A DNA stretch of 35,302 bases from an uncultured Acidobacteriota bacterium (GCA_902826455.1 CADEEV010000047.1:1-35302), one strand, 5' to 3'. Positions 8,821-17,021 are shown, counted from the first letter of the stretch. Translations and numbers: made by a program. The notes: generated from the letters alone by a model not told the origin.

Positions 8821-10508
8821 GGCTCGAACCTGTAGCTTCCGTCGAGGCGGCAGACGGCGCTTCGCTCCACGTCGTAGGCCCAGGCCTCGACCTCCACGGG
8901 CAGCAGCGTCGTGGGCAACCAGAACCGGGCCTCCCAACCGGCGTCGATGCACCCGGGACAGTCGAGGGCCTCGGCGACGTCGGGCCGCGAGCGCCCCGGC
9001 CCTGCGAGGGCGAACACCACGGGCGCGCCGCGCCGCTTGCGGTAGGTGAGGATCACGGCGTCGGCGACGCTGGGTCGCTCGGGCAGCCAGGCGCCCCCCA
9101 AGAGCCGCAAGCTCTGTCGTTCCGGATACGCCTCGTCGATCGACCCGCAGCTGCCCGGCCGCACCGTGGCCACCCGATCGAGCCGAGGGTCCGTGCGCTG
9201 TGCAGGGCGCAGCGCGCCCAGGGTCTCGAGCCGCGCGGCCTTCTGGCGGAACGGCACCGCCGGCTCGCCCAGCGGCTCGCGAAAGTCCACCTGCGGGAAC
9301 AGGGGCGCCAGCACCAGGTGGGCCTTGGCGCGCTTCATCAACAGGTAGCGCGCCTCCATGTCGTCGTGGCCCAGCCGCCCGGCGGGCAGGCTCCAGACCA
9401 GCAGCGGCAGGCAGACGAGCGCCCGGACCCGCGCCCGGCGCGGCCCGGGCGTGCCTTCCGCGAAGAGGACCGCCAACACGAAGACCGAGACGACCAGGTA
9501 CAGCGTCGGCGTCGTGTAGCGGGACGCGAACACGGTGCCGGTGCCGGCTCCGGCCCGGCCGAGGGCGATCAACCCGGCCGTCAGGAGCGCCTGCAGGCCG
9601 AGGCAGGCCCAGGCGAGCGCAGGACCGCGCCCGTCGACGAGCCTGCGAACGAGGCCGAGCGCGAGCAGCGCATAGGCGCAGAGCAGCGCGGCGCCCATCC
9701 CCAGCGCCATCGCGAGCCACGCCTTGCGGAAAGCCAGGGCCAACGGCTGACCCAGCATGCCGAGGAACGCGGTCAGGTAGAGCGCAGGTTCCGCGAGCAC
9801 CGGCGGCCGCTCGAAGCGATGCTGCGGCGCCGTGTATCCGTAGAGGTAGAGCCCGAGGCACGCGGCGAGCGCCAGGCCCCAGGTGATCGCGGCGCGAACG
9901 CGATGCTCGCGCGACTCGCGCAGGACGCGCAGCGGAAGGACCGCGATCCACGTGAGGAAGCCCGAGCCCAGGGAATAGGAGCTGACGACCGCGAGCGCGC
10001 CCGCGGCGGCGGCCCAGGGTCGCGAGCGCCAGCGCCCAGGCAACGCGAGGACGGAGGTGAAGCAGGCGATCGGAGCCAGGAACTGGAGCTGGAACCCCCA
10101 CAACCAGTTCTGATGCTGGATCGGGGAGAACACGAGCAGGTTGACGACGAACGACGCCAAGAACGGCCAGGCCGTCTCCTCGGGCCAGGTGCGCCGCAGG
10201 AGCACCTGGAGGTTCCATCCGATCAGCAGCGCGACCAGGAAGATCGCCGCGAGCTCCGCGCGCACGTTCCACTGCGTCAGCCGCGCGAGCGCCGCGAACA
10301 CCAGGCGCGGGAAGAATATGCGGTGCTCGTTGTGGGGTCGCCAGAGGTCCTCGACGCCCAGGCCGCCCTGGAGCGCCTTCTGCATCAGGGGCAGCTCGTC
10401 CCACTGGTCGTTGTACGGAACGTCGACGCCGTAGCGGTCGACGAGCAGGCCGAGCCAGAGCGCGGGAGCGAACGCGAGCGCGCAGAGCGCCGCGCGGCCC
10501 CATTTCAT
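8817..10508 (-). CDS. Polytopic membrane protein of unknown function, GT-C-like
   Basis: A 563-residue protein with about ten hydrophobic segments (residues 1-400) followed by a soluble C-terminal region (about 400-563). After the first membrane segment comes an acidic loop, VPYNDQWDELPLM, then WRPHNEHRIFFPRLV. Acidic residues in the first periplasmic loop recall GT-C glycosyltransferases that use polyprenyl-phosphate sugars, but I do not recognise the family, and the function is unproven. It is coupled at both ends: the start ATG overlaps the MFS gene's TGA (ATGA, 10508-10505), and its TGA overlaps the glycosylase GTG. Neighbouring acyltransferase and transporter genes fit a cell-surface role. 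Confidence 0.75.
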   Translation of the reverse strand: MKWGRAALCALAFAPALWLGLLVDRYGVDVPYNDQWDELPLMQKALQGGLGVEDLWRPHNEHRIFFPRLVFAALARLTQWNVRAELAAIFLVALLIGWNLQVLLRRTWPEETAWPFLASFVVNLLVFSPIQHQNWLWGFQLQFLAPIACFTSVLALPGRWRSRPWAAAAGALAVVSSYSLGSGFLTWIAVLPLRVLRESREHRVRAAITWGLALAACLGLYLYGYTAPQHRFERPPVLAEPALYLTAFLGMLGQPLALAFRKAWLAMALGMGAALLCAYALLALGLVRRLVDGRGPALAWACLGLQALLTAGLIALGRAGAGTGTVFASRYTTPTLYLVVSVFVLAVLFAEGTPGPRRARVRALVCLPLLVWSLPAGRLGHDDMEARYLLMKRAKAHLVLAPLFPQVDFREPLGEPAVPFRQKAARLETLGALRPAQRTDPRLDRVATVRPGSCGSIDEAYPERQSLRLLGGAWLPERPSVADAVILTYRKRRGAPVVFALAGPGRSRPDVAEALDCPGCIDAGWEARFWLPTTLLPVEVEAWAYDVERSAVCRLDGSYRFEP

Positions 10509-11770
10509 CCTGCGCGTCCCAGGTCCTCGTCCCGCGTCTCGCGCGTCGCGAGGAGACCGGCGAACGTGAGGAGCGCCGCCGCCGAGAGGTAGTAGCCCAC
10601 GAAGCGCAGGCCATGGGTCCTCGCGAGCCAGGTGGCCACGTACGGAGCGAGAGACGCGCCGAAGATGCCCGCGAGGTTGAACGTGAGCGAGCTCCCCGTG
10701 TAGCGCACCGACGTCGGGAACAGCTCCGAGAGCACCGTGCCCAGGGGCCCGTACGTGAGACCCATCAACGACAGGCCGACGGCGAGGGTCGCGACGGCGC
10801 CCCAGGTGCCCGCTTCGAAGAGCGGCGCCAGGACCAGGCCGAAGAGCGCGATGGCCGCGGTGACGCCGAGCAGCGTCGCGCGCCGGCTCCGCTCGGCCAG
10901 CAGGGCGGACATCGGGATCGTGAGGGCGAAGCAGAGCACGCCGAAGAGCTGGATCAGCAGGAACGTCTCGCGCTCGAAGCCGAGCGCGGTCGTGCCCCAG
11001 GACAGGGCGAACACCGTCATCAGGTAGAAGAGCACGAAGGTCGCGAGGGAGACCAGGGTCCCGAGTACGAGGGTCCCCGGGTACTGCCGGAAGACCACGA
11101 AGAGCGGCACCTTCGCCGCCTCGCGCCGGCCCGCCGCCTGCTGGAAGACCGGCGTCTCGGTGATCGTGAGCCGCACGTAGAGGCCCACGAGGACCAGGAC
11201 CGCGCTCGCGAGGAACGGGATGCGCCAGCCGAAGGCGAAGAACTGGGCGTCGCTCAGGGTCTTCGACAGGAGCAGGAACACGCCGCCCGAGAAGAAGAAG
11301 CCGACCGGCGCGCCCAGCTGCGGGAACATCCCGTACCAGGCGCGCTTCCCCGGCGGCGCGTTCTCGATCGCGAGGAGCACGGCGCCGCCCCACTCGCCGC
11401 CGAGACCGAGGCCCTGCCCGAACCGGCACAGGGCGAGCAGCACGGGCGCCGCGATCCCGATCGACGCGTACGTCGGCAGCATCCCGATCGCCACCGTCGA
11501 GACGCCCATCGTGAGCAAGGCCGCCACGAGCGTCGTCTTGCGCCCGACGCGGTCTCCGAAGTGCCCGAAGAGGGCCGAACCGATGGGGCGCGCGAGGAAC
11601 GCGATCGCAAACGTGGCCAGGGACGCGAGCGTCGCGGACGCCGGATCCGAGGCCGGGAAGAAGAGCCGCGGGAACACCAGGACGGCGGCGGTCGCGTAGA
11701 TGTAGAAGTCGAAGAACTCGATGGTCGTGCCGACGAGGCTCGCGAACAGCACCTGGCGCGGGCTGTTCAT
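10505..11770 (-). CDS. MFS transporter, metabolite:H+ symporter (MHS) type
   Basis: A 421-residue transporter with 12 predicted membrane segments. The N-terminal VGTTIEFFDFYIYATAA and the loop 2-3 GHFGDRVGRKTT motif mark the MHS subfamily (ProP, ShiA, KgtP relatives), which take up organic acids, osmolytes or similar small solutes with protons. RFGQGLGLGGEWGGA is also typical. The substrate cannot be read from sequence. Start at 11770 with GAAGGG upstream; 13 bp follow the acyltransferase stop. An alternative is an osmolyte carrier working with the Rieske oxygenase, but that gene is some 3 kb away in another unit. Confidence 0.92.
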   Translation of the reverse strand: MNSPRQVLFASLVGTTIEFFDFYIYATAAVLVFPRLFFPASDPASATLASLATFAIAFLARPIGSALFGHFGDRVGRKTTLVAALLTMGVSTVAIGMLPTYASIGIAAPVLLALCRFGQGLGLGGEWGGAVLLAIENAPPGKRAWYGMFPQLGAPVGFFFSGGVFLLLSKTLSDAQFFAFGWRIPFLASAVLVLVGLYVRLTITETPVFQQAAGRREAAKVPLFVVFRQYPGTLVLGTLVSLATFVLFYLMTVFALSWGTTALGFERETFLLIQLFGVLCFALTIPMSALLAERSRRATLLGVTAAIALFGLVLAPLFEAGTWGAVATLAVGLSLMGLTYGPLGTVLSELFPTSVRYTGSSLTFNLAGIFGASLAPYVATWLARTHGLRFVGYYLSAAALLTFAGLLATRETRDEDLGRAG

Positions 11771-11783
11771 CGTGCGTCGCCCT

Positions 11784-13022
11784 TCAACGCGACGGCTGCA
11801 GCTCGAAGCCGCGGGGGTGGCGGCGTCCGTTGAGCCACGCGCCGAGCCAGGTCGAGCGCACGCCGTAGTGATAGCTCGGCACGAGGAGCGCCAGCAGCGC
11901 GACGTGCAGGAGCGGGATCTCGACCCACCAGTCGAGGCCCCAGGGCGCCCACCAGACCTCGAGCGCCACGAGGACCGGGAGATGGGTGACGTAGAGCCAG
12001 TAGGACCCGTCGGCGAGGTAGCGCCAGAGCCGCGACGGGCGTCCGACATGGCGCAGGAAGAGCCCGATCCAGCCGAAGGCCGACGCGATCATCGTGAGGC
12101 TCGTGGCGAGGGACGTCGCCCAGCGCAACGCCGTCGCGTGCTCGGTGGCCCATGCGCCGCCAATGTTACGCGTCCCGACTCCGATCGCGGCGAGCCAGCT
12201 CATCCCGAAGCCGACCGTCAGCAGCAGCGGCCAGCGGTGCGCCGTCGACTCGAGGGGGCTCCGATGCTCGAAGAACCAGTAGCCGAGCGCGAAGAAGCCG
12301 AGGTAGAGCGCCAGCACCGGCACGTTCCACGCGAAGCTGCGATCGGGAGTGTCGATGTCCGCGCCCTTCATCAGGGCGAGCAGCAGCGTCGCGAGAGCCA
12401 CCAGCACCGCGGGCCCGAGGGCCGTGCCGGCGAGCCGTTCGGCGCGGGCAGCCCCAGCCTCCAGCCATGCCGTGAGCCCCGTGCGCGCCGACAGGGCCCG
12501 GGCGCACAGGAAGATCGCTCCGATGCAGGCGAGGTAGTAGAGGAACCAGAGGTGCGTGAGCACGATCGCGGGCCACACCTCGAGGCGGAGAGCTTGCGTG
12601 GTGAGGCCCAGCCACGCGTGCGGCTCCGAGGAGGGCGGCAACCAGCCCGTCCTCAGGCCCCCGATCATCCACAGCGCGGTGAGCGCGAACTTCATCGGAT
12701 AGAGCAGCACCACGAAGACGAGGACGACGCGCTTGATGCGATCGACGGCGTAGGCAGGCGCGCCGCGGCGCCCGATGACGAGCGCTCCGAAGAAGCCCGA
12801 CAGCAGGAAGAAGATCTCGAGGCGGAAGGTGTGCAGATAGAACGACAGCCAGCTCGGGATCATGCTGGGCCGGGCCGTCCCGACCGCCCACACGCCGGGC
12901 GGAGCCACGAAGGGCATGGTCGAGTGGAGCAGGATGCCCAGGAGCAGGGCGAAGGCGCGCAGCGCGTCGAGGGCGTGGAAGCGCTCGTCGGGCGTCGACG
13001 TCGTTCGGTGGGCGGGAGCCAT
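11784..13022 (-). CDS. Membrane acyltransferase, OpgC/acyltransferase-3 type
   Basis: A 412-residue integral membrane protein with about ten membrane segments. The acyltransferase-3 signature is at the N-terminus: FHALDALRAFALLLGILLHS, with the conserved Arg and His, followed by FFLLSGFFGALVIGRRG. The overall form resembles OpgC/MdoC, which puts succinyl groups on periplasmic glucans; other members O-acylate polysaccharides or lipids. The acceptor here is unknown. I start it at the ATG at 13022; an in-frame ATG 27 codons upstream would run almost into the divergent VOC gene's leader. It heads a tightly packed set of four genes. Confidence 0.85.
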   Translation of the reverse strand: MAPAHRTTSTPDERFHALDALRAFALLLGILLHSTMPFVAPPGVWAVGTARPSMIPSWLSFYLHTFRLEIFFLLSGFFGALVIGRRGAPAYAVDRIKRVVLVFVVLLYPMKFALTALWMIGGLRTGWLPPSSEPHAWLGLTTQALRLEVWPAIVLTHLWFLYYLACIGAIFLCARALSARTGLTAWLEAGAARAERLAGTALGPAVLVALATLLLALMKGADIDTPDRSFAWNVPVLALYLGFFALGYWFFEHRSPLESTAHRWPLLLTVGFGMSWLAAIGVGTRNIGGAWATEHATALRWATSLATSLTMIASAFGWIGLFLRHVGRPSRLWRYLADGSYWLYVTHLPVLVALEVWWAPWGLDWWVEIPLLHVALLALLVPSYHYGVRSTWLGAWLNGRRHPRGFELQPSR

Positions 13023-13034
13023 CGAGCCGCCCGC

Positions 13035-13075
13035 ATCGTAGCCGATCGTGAACGAGGGCGGCCATGCGGTATCGT
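13035..13075. promoter_or_regulatory. Divergent promoter region between acyltransferase and VOC genes
   Basis: The 103-bp gap holds TACGAT on the minus strand (13040-13035, 12 bp before the acyltransferase ATG) and TATCGT on the plus strand (13070-13075, about 50 bp before the VOC ATG). These are candidate -10 elements; no convincing -35s are seen. Confidence 0.3.
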
Positions 13076-13125
13076 CGAAGCTGGCATCGATGCTGCACGG
13101 CACTCGTCATGAAAAGGAGATCTCC

Positions 13126-13608
13126 ATGACCTCGATACCGAAGAACACGATCTGCCTCTGGTTCGACAAGGAAGCGCACGACGCCGCGCGCTTCTACGCC
13201 GCCACGTTTCCCGACAGCGAGATCACCGCCGTCCACACGGCGCCCGGCGACTACCCGAGCGGCAAGGCGGGCGACGTCCTGACGGTGGAGTTCACCGTCC
13301 TGGGAATTCCCTGCGTCGGCCTGAACGGCGGCCCTGAGTTCAAGCACAGCGAGGCGTTTTCCTTCCAGGTCGCGACGGAGGACCAGGAGGAGACCGATCG
13401 CTACTGGAACGCGATCGTCGGCAACGGCGGCCAGGAGAGCCAGTGCGGCTGGTGCAAGGACCGCTGGGGGCTCTCGTGGCAGATCACGCCACGCGTCCTC
13501 ACGGAGGCGTACAACAAGGGCGGCGCCGAGGCCAAGCGCACCTTCGACGCCATGATGAAGATGAAGAAGATCGACGTCGCCGCCATCGAGGCCGCACGCC
13601 GGGGCTGA
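13126..13608 (+). CDS. VOC family protein, PhnB/3-dmu-9_3-mt type
   Basis: A 160-residue vicinal-oxygen-chelate protein of the subfamily often labelled '3-demethylubiquinone-9 3-methyltransferase domain'. Members have the glyoxalase fold and an unproven biochemical role. The order TICLWFDKEAHDAARFYAATFPDSE, a central GLNGGPEF and NGGQESQCGWCKDRWGLSWQITP match the family throughout. An ATG at 13126 is the start because AAAAGGAGA lies 5 bp upstream; the longer in-frame reading from 13048 is untypical. The next gene overlaps its stop by 4 bp, so the two are probably coupled. Confidence 0.9.
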   Translation: MTSIPKNTICLWFDKEAHDAARFYAATFPDSEITAVHTAPGDYPSGKAGDVLTVEFTVLGIPCVGLNGGPEFKHSEAFSFQVATEDQEETDRYWNAIVGNGGQESQCGWCKDRWGLSWQITPRVLTEAYNKGGAEAKRTFDAMMKMKKIDVAAIEAARRG

Positions 13609-14402
13609 CGCCGGCCGCGATCGAACGGTTCATCGCCGACGGCTTCGTCCGCATCGACCACGCGTTCCCGCGCGAGCTCGCGGACGAGGCCCGGGCGATC
13701 CTCTGGAAGGCGACGGGCCTGAGCCCCGAGGACCCCGGCACGTGGACTACGCCGGTCGTGCGTCTGGGCGTGTTCACGCAGCCGCCCTTCGTCGCGGCCG
13801 CGAACATGCCCTCTCTGCACGCGGCCTTCGACGCGCTGGTGGGTCCGGGCCGCTGGCAAAGGCTCGGAGCGGTCGGCACCGTCCCCGTGCGGTTCCCGTC
13901 CTCCGTCGATCCGGGAGACACCGGATGGCACGTCGACATGAGCTTCGGCACGGACGCGCCGGACTTCATGACGTGGCGCGCCAACATCCGCTCGAAGGGC
14001 CGCGCGCTGCTGATGCTCTTCCTGTTCTCCGACGTGGGCGAGCTCGACGCTCCGACGCGCCTTAGGGTCGGGTCGCACGTCGACATCGCACGTCAGCTGG
14101 CACCGGCGGGAGAACGAGGCCTGACGCTCCGGGAGCTCGCCGCCGACGGCTTCGCGGCGAGCGCTCGTCGCTCCGTCGTCACGGCAACGGGAGATGCCGG
14201 CACGGTCTACCTGTGCCATCCGTTTCTCGTGCATGCGGCGCAGCCGCATCGAGGGAAGCGCCCGCGCTTCCTGGCCCAGCCACCGCTCCTGCCGGCGGAC
14301 CCGGAGAATCGGCCACAAAGGGACCTGAGTGTCGTGGAACGGGCGACGGCGCGGGGGCTGGGTGGGGGATTGGCTGGGACGCAGGGATTCGAACCCCGAT
14401 AA
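13605..14402 (+). CDS. Phytanoyl-CoA dioxygenase (PhyH)-like 2-oxoglutarate/Fe(II) oxygenase, start and end unusual
   Basis: About 265 residues of the PhyH-like superfamily: TPAAIERFIADGFVRIDHAF at the N-terminus, an iron-binding GWHVDMSFG (His109, Asp111) and a distal CHPFLVHAAQPHRG with a following Arg for 2-oxoglutarate. Such enzymes hydroxylate varied small molecules; the substrate is unknown. No ATG, GTG or TTG lies near the natural N-terminus. A CTG at 13605, overlapping the VOC stop as CTGA, is the best start. The family-like C-terminus ends near ERATARGLGG, but no stop occurs there; the frame continues into the tRNA-Gln gene on the other strand and ends at TAA 14400-14402. The last ten or so residues are thus antisense tRNA sequence. 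Confidence 0.8.
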   Translation: MTPAAIERFIADGFVRIDHAFPRELADEARAILWKATGLSPEDPGTWTTPVVRLGVFTQPPFVAAANMPSLHAAFDALVGPGRWQRLGAVGTVPVRFPSSVDPGDTGWHVDMSFGTDAPDFMTWRANIRSKGRALLMLFLFSDVGELDAPTRLRVGSHVDIARQLAPAGERGLTLRELAADGFAASARRSVVTATGDAGTVYLCHPFLVHAAQPHRGKRPRFLAQPPLLPADPENRPQRDLSVVERATARGLGGGLAGTQGFEPR

Positions 14403-14444
14403 GCAGAGTCAGAGTCTGCTGTCCTACCGTTGGACGACGTCCCA
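14371..14444 (-). tRNA. tRNA-Gln (anticodon CTG)
   Basis: Read on the minus strand, TGGGACG (14444-14438) pairs with CGTCCCA near the 3' end. A D arm, an anticodon stem GCAGA/TCTGC with loop CTCTGAC (anticodon CTG, codon CAG) and a T arm with GGTTCGAATCC follow. The discriminator G and CCA end are encoded (CCA at 14373-14371). It is a full cloverleaf. It has its own promoter upstream (14461-14489), and its 3' 32 bases overlap the end of the PhyH-like frame on the other strand. Confidence 0.96.
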
Positions 14445-14460
14445 GCAGGACGAGTCCCCG

Positions 14461-14489
14461 ATTCTAGGGGACCCCCTCGCGGGGGTCAA
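14461..14489 (-). promoter_or_regulatory. Sigma70-like promoter for tRNA-Gln
   Basis: On the minus strand TTGACC (14489-14484) is followed after exactly 17 bp by TAGAAT (14466-14461). Transcription would begin near 14454, about ten bases before the mature 5' end, a normal leader for RNase P processing. Confidence 0.7.
14470..14487. repeat. Perfect 7-bp inverted repeat inside the tRNA promoter, possible terminator of the M14 gene
   Basis: GACCCCC, a TCGC loop and GGGGGTC form a stable hairpin 8 bp past the M14 stop codon. No T tract follows on the minus strand. The same bases fill the spacer and part of the -35 of the tRNA promoter, so a terminator and a promoter appear to be superimposed. 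Confidence 0.5.
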
Positions 14490-14495
14490 ACCCGC

Positions 14496-16997
14496 TCAGC
14501 GGCCGGCGGCGGCGAGGTAGAGCGCGTTCGCGAGGGGCGCGTACGTGCCCCAGCTCTGGGCCCGGTACTGCGGGCGGAAGCCGAACAGGACCACGCGGCC
14601 GCGCCCGAGGGGCGCGTCGACGAGGGCGGCGCGACCGCGAAGCCTCTCGCCGGCCTCGAGGTAGCCCGAGAGCAAGGGCTGCGCCTCGGTGTACGACAGC
14701 ACCGTCTGCTCTGCGGGCGCCGTGAACGCGGGGCTGTCCGAGAACCAGATCATCGCGCTCTCGCCGAGGCCGCTCGCGAGCGGGCTTCCGGCCCGCACCG
14801 ACGTCCGGAGGATCGAGCCCGGCGCCTTCGTCTCCGGAACGAGACCGCCGTTCACGCCGAGGCCGAAGTCCTCGACGGGCAACAAGGCCGCCTCGTTGAA
14901 GGCCACCAGGGTGCCGCCTTCGTCGGCGAAGGCCTTGAGCGCGGCGACGCCCTCCTCGCCGATGCCGCCGGTGTACTCGGCCGGGAGCGTCGAGGCGGCG
15001 CGGCCTTCGACGATCTCCTTCGGCGATTGATCCGGGAGCACGATCGCGTCGAAGCGGGCGCGCAGGCGGCCGCGGCGCACGTCGGCGTCGTGGAGGGTCT
15101 CGTAGCGGACGTCCAGGTCCTTGTCGAAGACGTAGCGTGTCCAGCCCTCGTCCATCGACGGCGAGAAGGACTGGTACACGCCGATGCGAGGCGCGCGCAA
15201 CGCGAGGCTCGCGGGGCGGGCGGTGACGCCACGCGCGACGAAGCCGAGCTCGCGGGCGAGGCTTTCGAGGCGCGTGCGGGCGCCGCCAGGCACCAGCAGC
15301 GTCCCGGCGGGGAAGGGGACCCCGCGGTCGGTGAATGCCACCTTCGACCAGCCGACCGCAACGCCGGCGCGCAACAGCCGGCCGAGGGCCACGAGCTCGC
15401 CCGTGGAGTGCCCGAGAGCGTAGCTGCCGGCCCGGCCATCGACGCGGCCGGGCTCGACCGTGACGGACGCGACGCGCTCGAGCGCCGCCTCGAATGGCGT
15501 CTCGATCGCGACCGCTTCGACGCCGAGCAGGTACGGCAGTGTGTGCGCCGTGACGTCGTAGGGCTCCTGGGTCGGAGCTCCCGCGTACGGTCGGATCTCG
15601 GGGTAGTCCTGACGCTCGAGCAGGGTCTTCGCGAAGGCGCTCGCGGGCTGGCTCATGCGGATCACGTGACTTCCGGCCGGGAAGCGCCGCCCGCCGGCTT
15701 CGAACGCAGCCGTGGCGCGCTCGATCTCGAGGGCGCCGGTCGCGAGGACCTCGAGCAGCTTCGCCGTCGCGAGAGCGTCGCGCTGGCCGGAGGGCACGAC
15801 GAACGCGAACGGTGACGTGCGCGTGCTCGCGCGACGGTTCACCGCCAGGAAGTTCGAAAGCCAGAACGTTCGATTGTGCGCGGCATGGCTCAGCAGTGCC
15901 CACGTCGCCGCGCGCTGGTAGTCCATCATGTCGCGCAGCCGCCAGCGGCCGCCCGGCCAGGGCGCGGGGAGATTCCAGCTGGCCAGCTTCGCGTCGTAGC
16001 CGATGCCGCTCTCGAGCTTGGCGAAGGGCATCTCGACCGGCGTGGCGTAGTTGGCGGACGCGACCTCCGAGAGCACGCGGAGCCCGCCGTGGGTGTGGGG
16101 GTAGGCCCGGCTCGGCGACCAGGCGTCGTAGATGGCCCGGAACACGACGCCGGTCTTGCCCTCGCTCGTGAGGCTCGCCGCCATGTGGGTGCCGATCGCG
16201 GTGAGCGCCGCGCGCAGCCCGGGATCCACGTTGGGCTCCACGGGATCGACGTAGGGCGGTACGAAGATGCGGGCGCTCTTCTCGCCCATCTGGTGCAGGT
16301 CGTGGACGAGCTGGGGCCGCCAGCGGTCGTACAGGTGCTTCACCGTCAGCCGCGTCTCGGCCTGCGTGAACATGTACCAGTCGCGGTTGTTGTCGTGGCC
16401 GGTGTAGTGGTGGTACAGGAACGGCTCGTCGGCGCCCTCCCAGGACGTGCCGACGGTCTTGCGGTACCACTCGGTCACCTCCTGCATCCCGTCCGGGTTG
16501 TGGGACGGGATCATCAGGATGACGGTGTTGTCGAGGACGTCGCGCGTCGCCTCGTCGTCGCCGCTCGCGAGGGCGTAGGCCGTCTCCATCGCGGTCTGGG
16601 TCGCGGCCACCTCGCTCGCGTGGATGCCGTGGTTGAGCGCGACGATCGTCTTGCCGGTCGCCACGAGTCGTCGGGCCTCGGCGTCCGAGAGCCCGCGCGG
16701 GTCCCAGAGGCGCAGGTTCGCGGCGCGGATCTCTTCGAGGCGCTTCATGTTCGCCTCGGAGGTGATCGTCACGATGAGGAACGGCCGGCCCTCGGTCGTC
16801 GTGCCGACGTTCTCGACCCGCACGCGCTCCGAGGCGGCGTCGAGCGCCGCCCAGTATCGCTGAGCCTGGGTCCAGTCGGCGAGGACGCGGTCCTCTCCGA
16901 GCGTGAAGCCGAGCACGGACTGCGGCGTGGGCACGGCGGGCGCCGCGGAAGCCACCGGTTGAAGAGCGAACAAAAGTCCTGCGATCACGCGTTTCAT
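14496..16997 (-). CDS. Secreted M14 zinc carboxypeptidase-family protein with C-terminal amidotransferase-like domain
   Basis: An 833-residue protein. An N-terminal signal peptide (about residues 1-19, ending ASA) sends it to the periplasm or outside. The M14 domain spans about 35-350: zinc ligands His126 and Glu129 in NHGIHASEVAA, a GHDNNRDWYMF segment holding the Asn-Arg substrate-carboxylate pair, and probably His235 in VHDLHQMG. M14 enzymes cleave C-terminal residues or peptidoglycan and similar amide bonds; the substrate here is unknown. The C-terminal third (about 600-833) contains ARFDAIVLPDQSP and FADEGGTLVAFNEAA, resembling the class-I glutamine amidotransferase/DJ-1 fold but with no evident catalytic Cys. 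The stop is close to a hairpin. The start, ATG at 16997, is only 24 bp from the divergent TPR gene. Confidence 0.9.
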   Translation of the reverse strand: MKRVIAGLLFALQPVASAAPAVPTPQSVLGFTLGEDRVLADWTQAQRYWAALDAASERVRVENVGTTTEGRPFLIVTITSEANMKRLEEIRAANLRLWDPRGLSDAEARRLVATGKTIVALNHGIHASEVAATQTAMETAYALASGDDEATRDVLDNTVILMIPSHNPDGMQEVTEWYRKTVGTSWEGADEPFLYHHYTGHDNNRDWYMFTQAETRLTVKHLYDRWRPQLVHDLHQMGEKSARIFVPPYVDPVEPNVDPGLRAALTAIGTHMAASLTSEGKTGVVFRAIYDAWSPSRAYPHTHGGLRVLSEVASANYATPVEMPFAKLESGIGYDAKLASWNLPAPWPGGRWRLRDMMDYQRAATWALLSHAAHNRTFWLSNFLAVNRRASTRTSPFAFVVPSGQRDALATAKLLEVLATGALEIERATAAFEAGGRRFPAGSHVIRMSQPASAFAKTLLERQDYPEIRPYAGAPTQEPYDVTAHTLPYLLGVEAVAIETPFEAALERVASVTVEPGRVDGRAGSYALGHSTGELVALGRLLRAGVAVGWSKVAFTDRGVPFPAGTLLVPGGARTRLESLARELGFVARGVTARPASLALRAPRIGVYQSFSPSMDEGWTRYVFDKDLDVRYETLHDADVRRGRLRARFDAIVLPDQSPKEIVEGRAASTLPAEYTGGIGEEGVAALKAFADEGGTLVAFNEAALLPVEDFGLGVNGGLVPETKAPGSILRTSVRAGSPLASGLGESAMIWFSDSPAFTAPAEQTVLSYTEAQPLLSGYLEAGERLRGRAALVDAPLGRGRVVLFGFRPQYRAQSWGTYAPLANALYLAAAGR

Positions 16998-17002
16998 CGC
17001 GC

Positions 17003-17011
17003 TAGAGTCTA
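17003..17011. promoter_or_regulatory. Near-symmetric bidirectional -10 element (M14 / TPR-VWA)
   Basis: TAGAGTCTA in the 24-bp gap reads TAGAGT on the plus strand (17003-17008) and TAGACT on the minus strand (17011-17006). It is an odd palindrome around the central G. Start sites about 7 bp on would leave almost no leader for the M14 gene and only a few bases for the TPR gene. Confidence 0.5.
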
Positions 17012-17021
17012 CGCGAACGCC

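Noticed and set aside
13048-13125. An N-terminal extension of the VOC protein by 26 residues.
   Set aside because: A strong ribosome-binding site precedes the ATG at 13126, and the family begins there.
14213-14467. A short plus-strand frame across the tRNA ending GIRTPISRVRV.
   Set aside because: This peptide is the translation of the antisense of tRNA-Gln and is a well-known false gene type.
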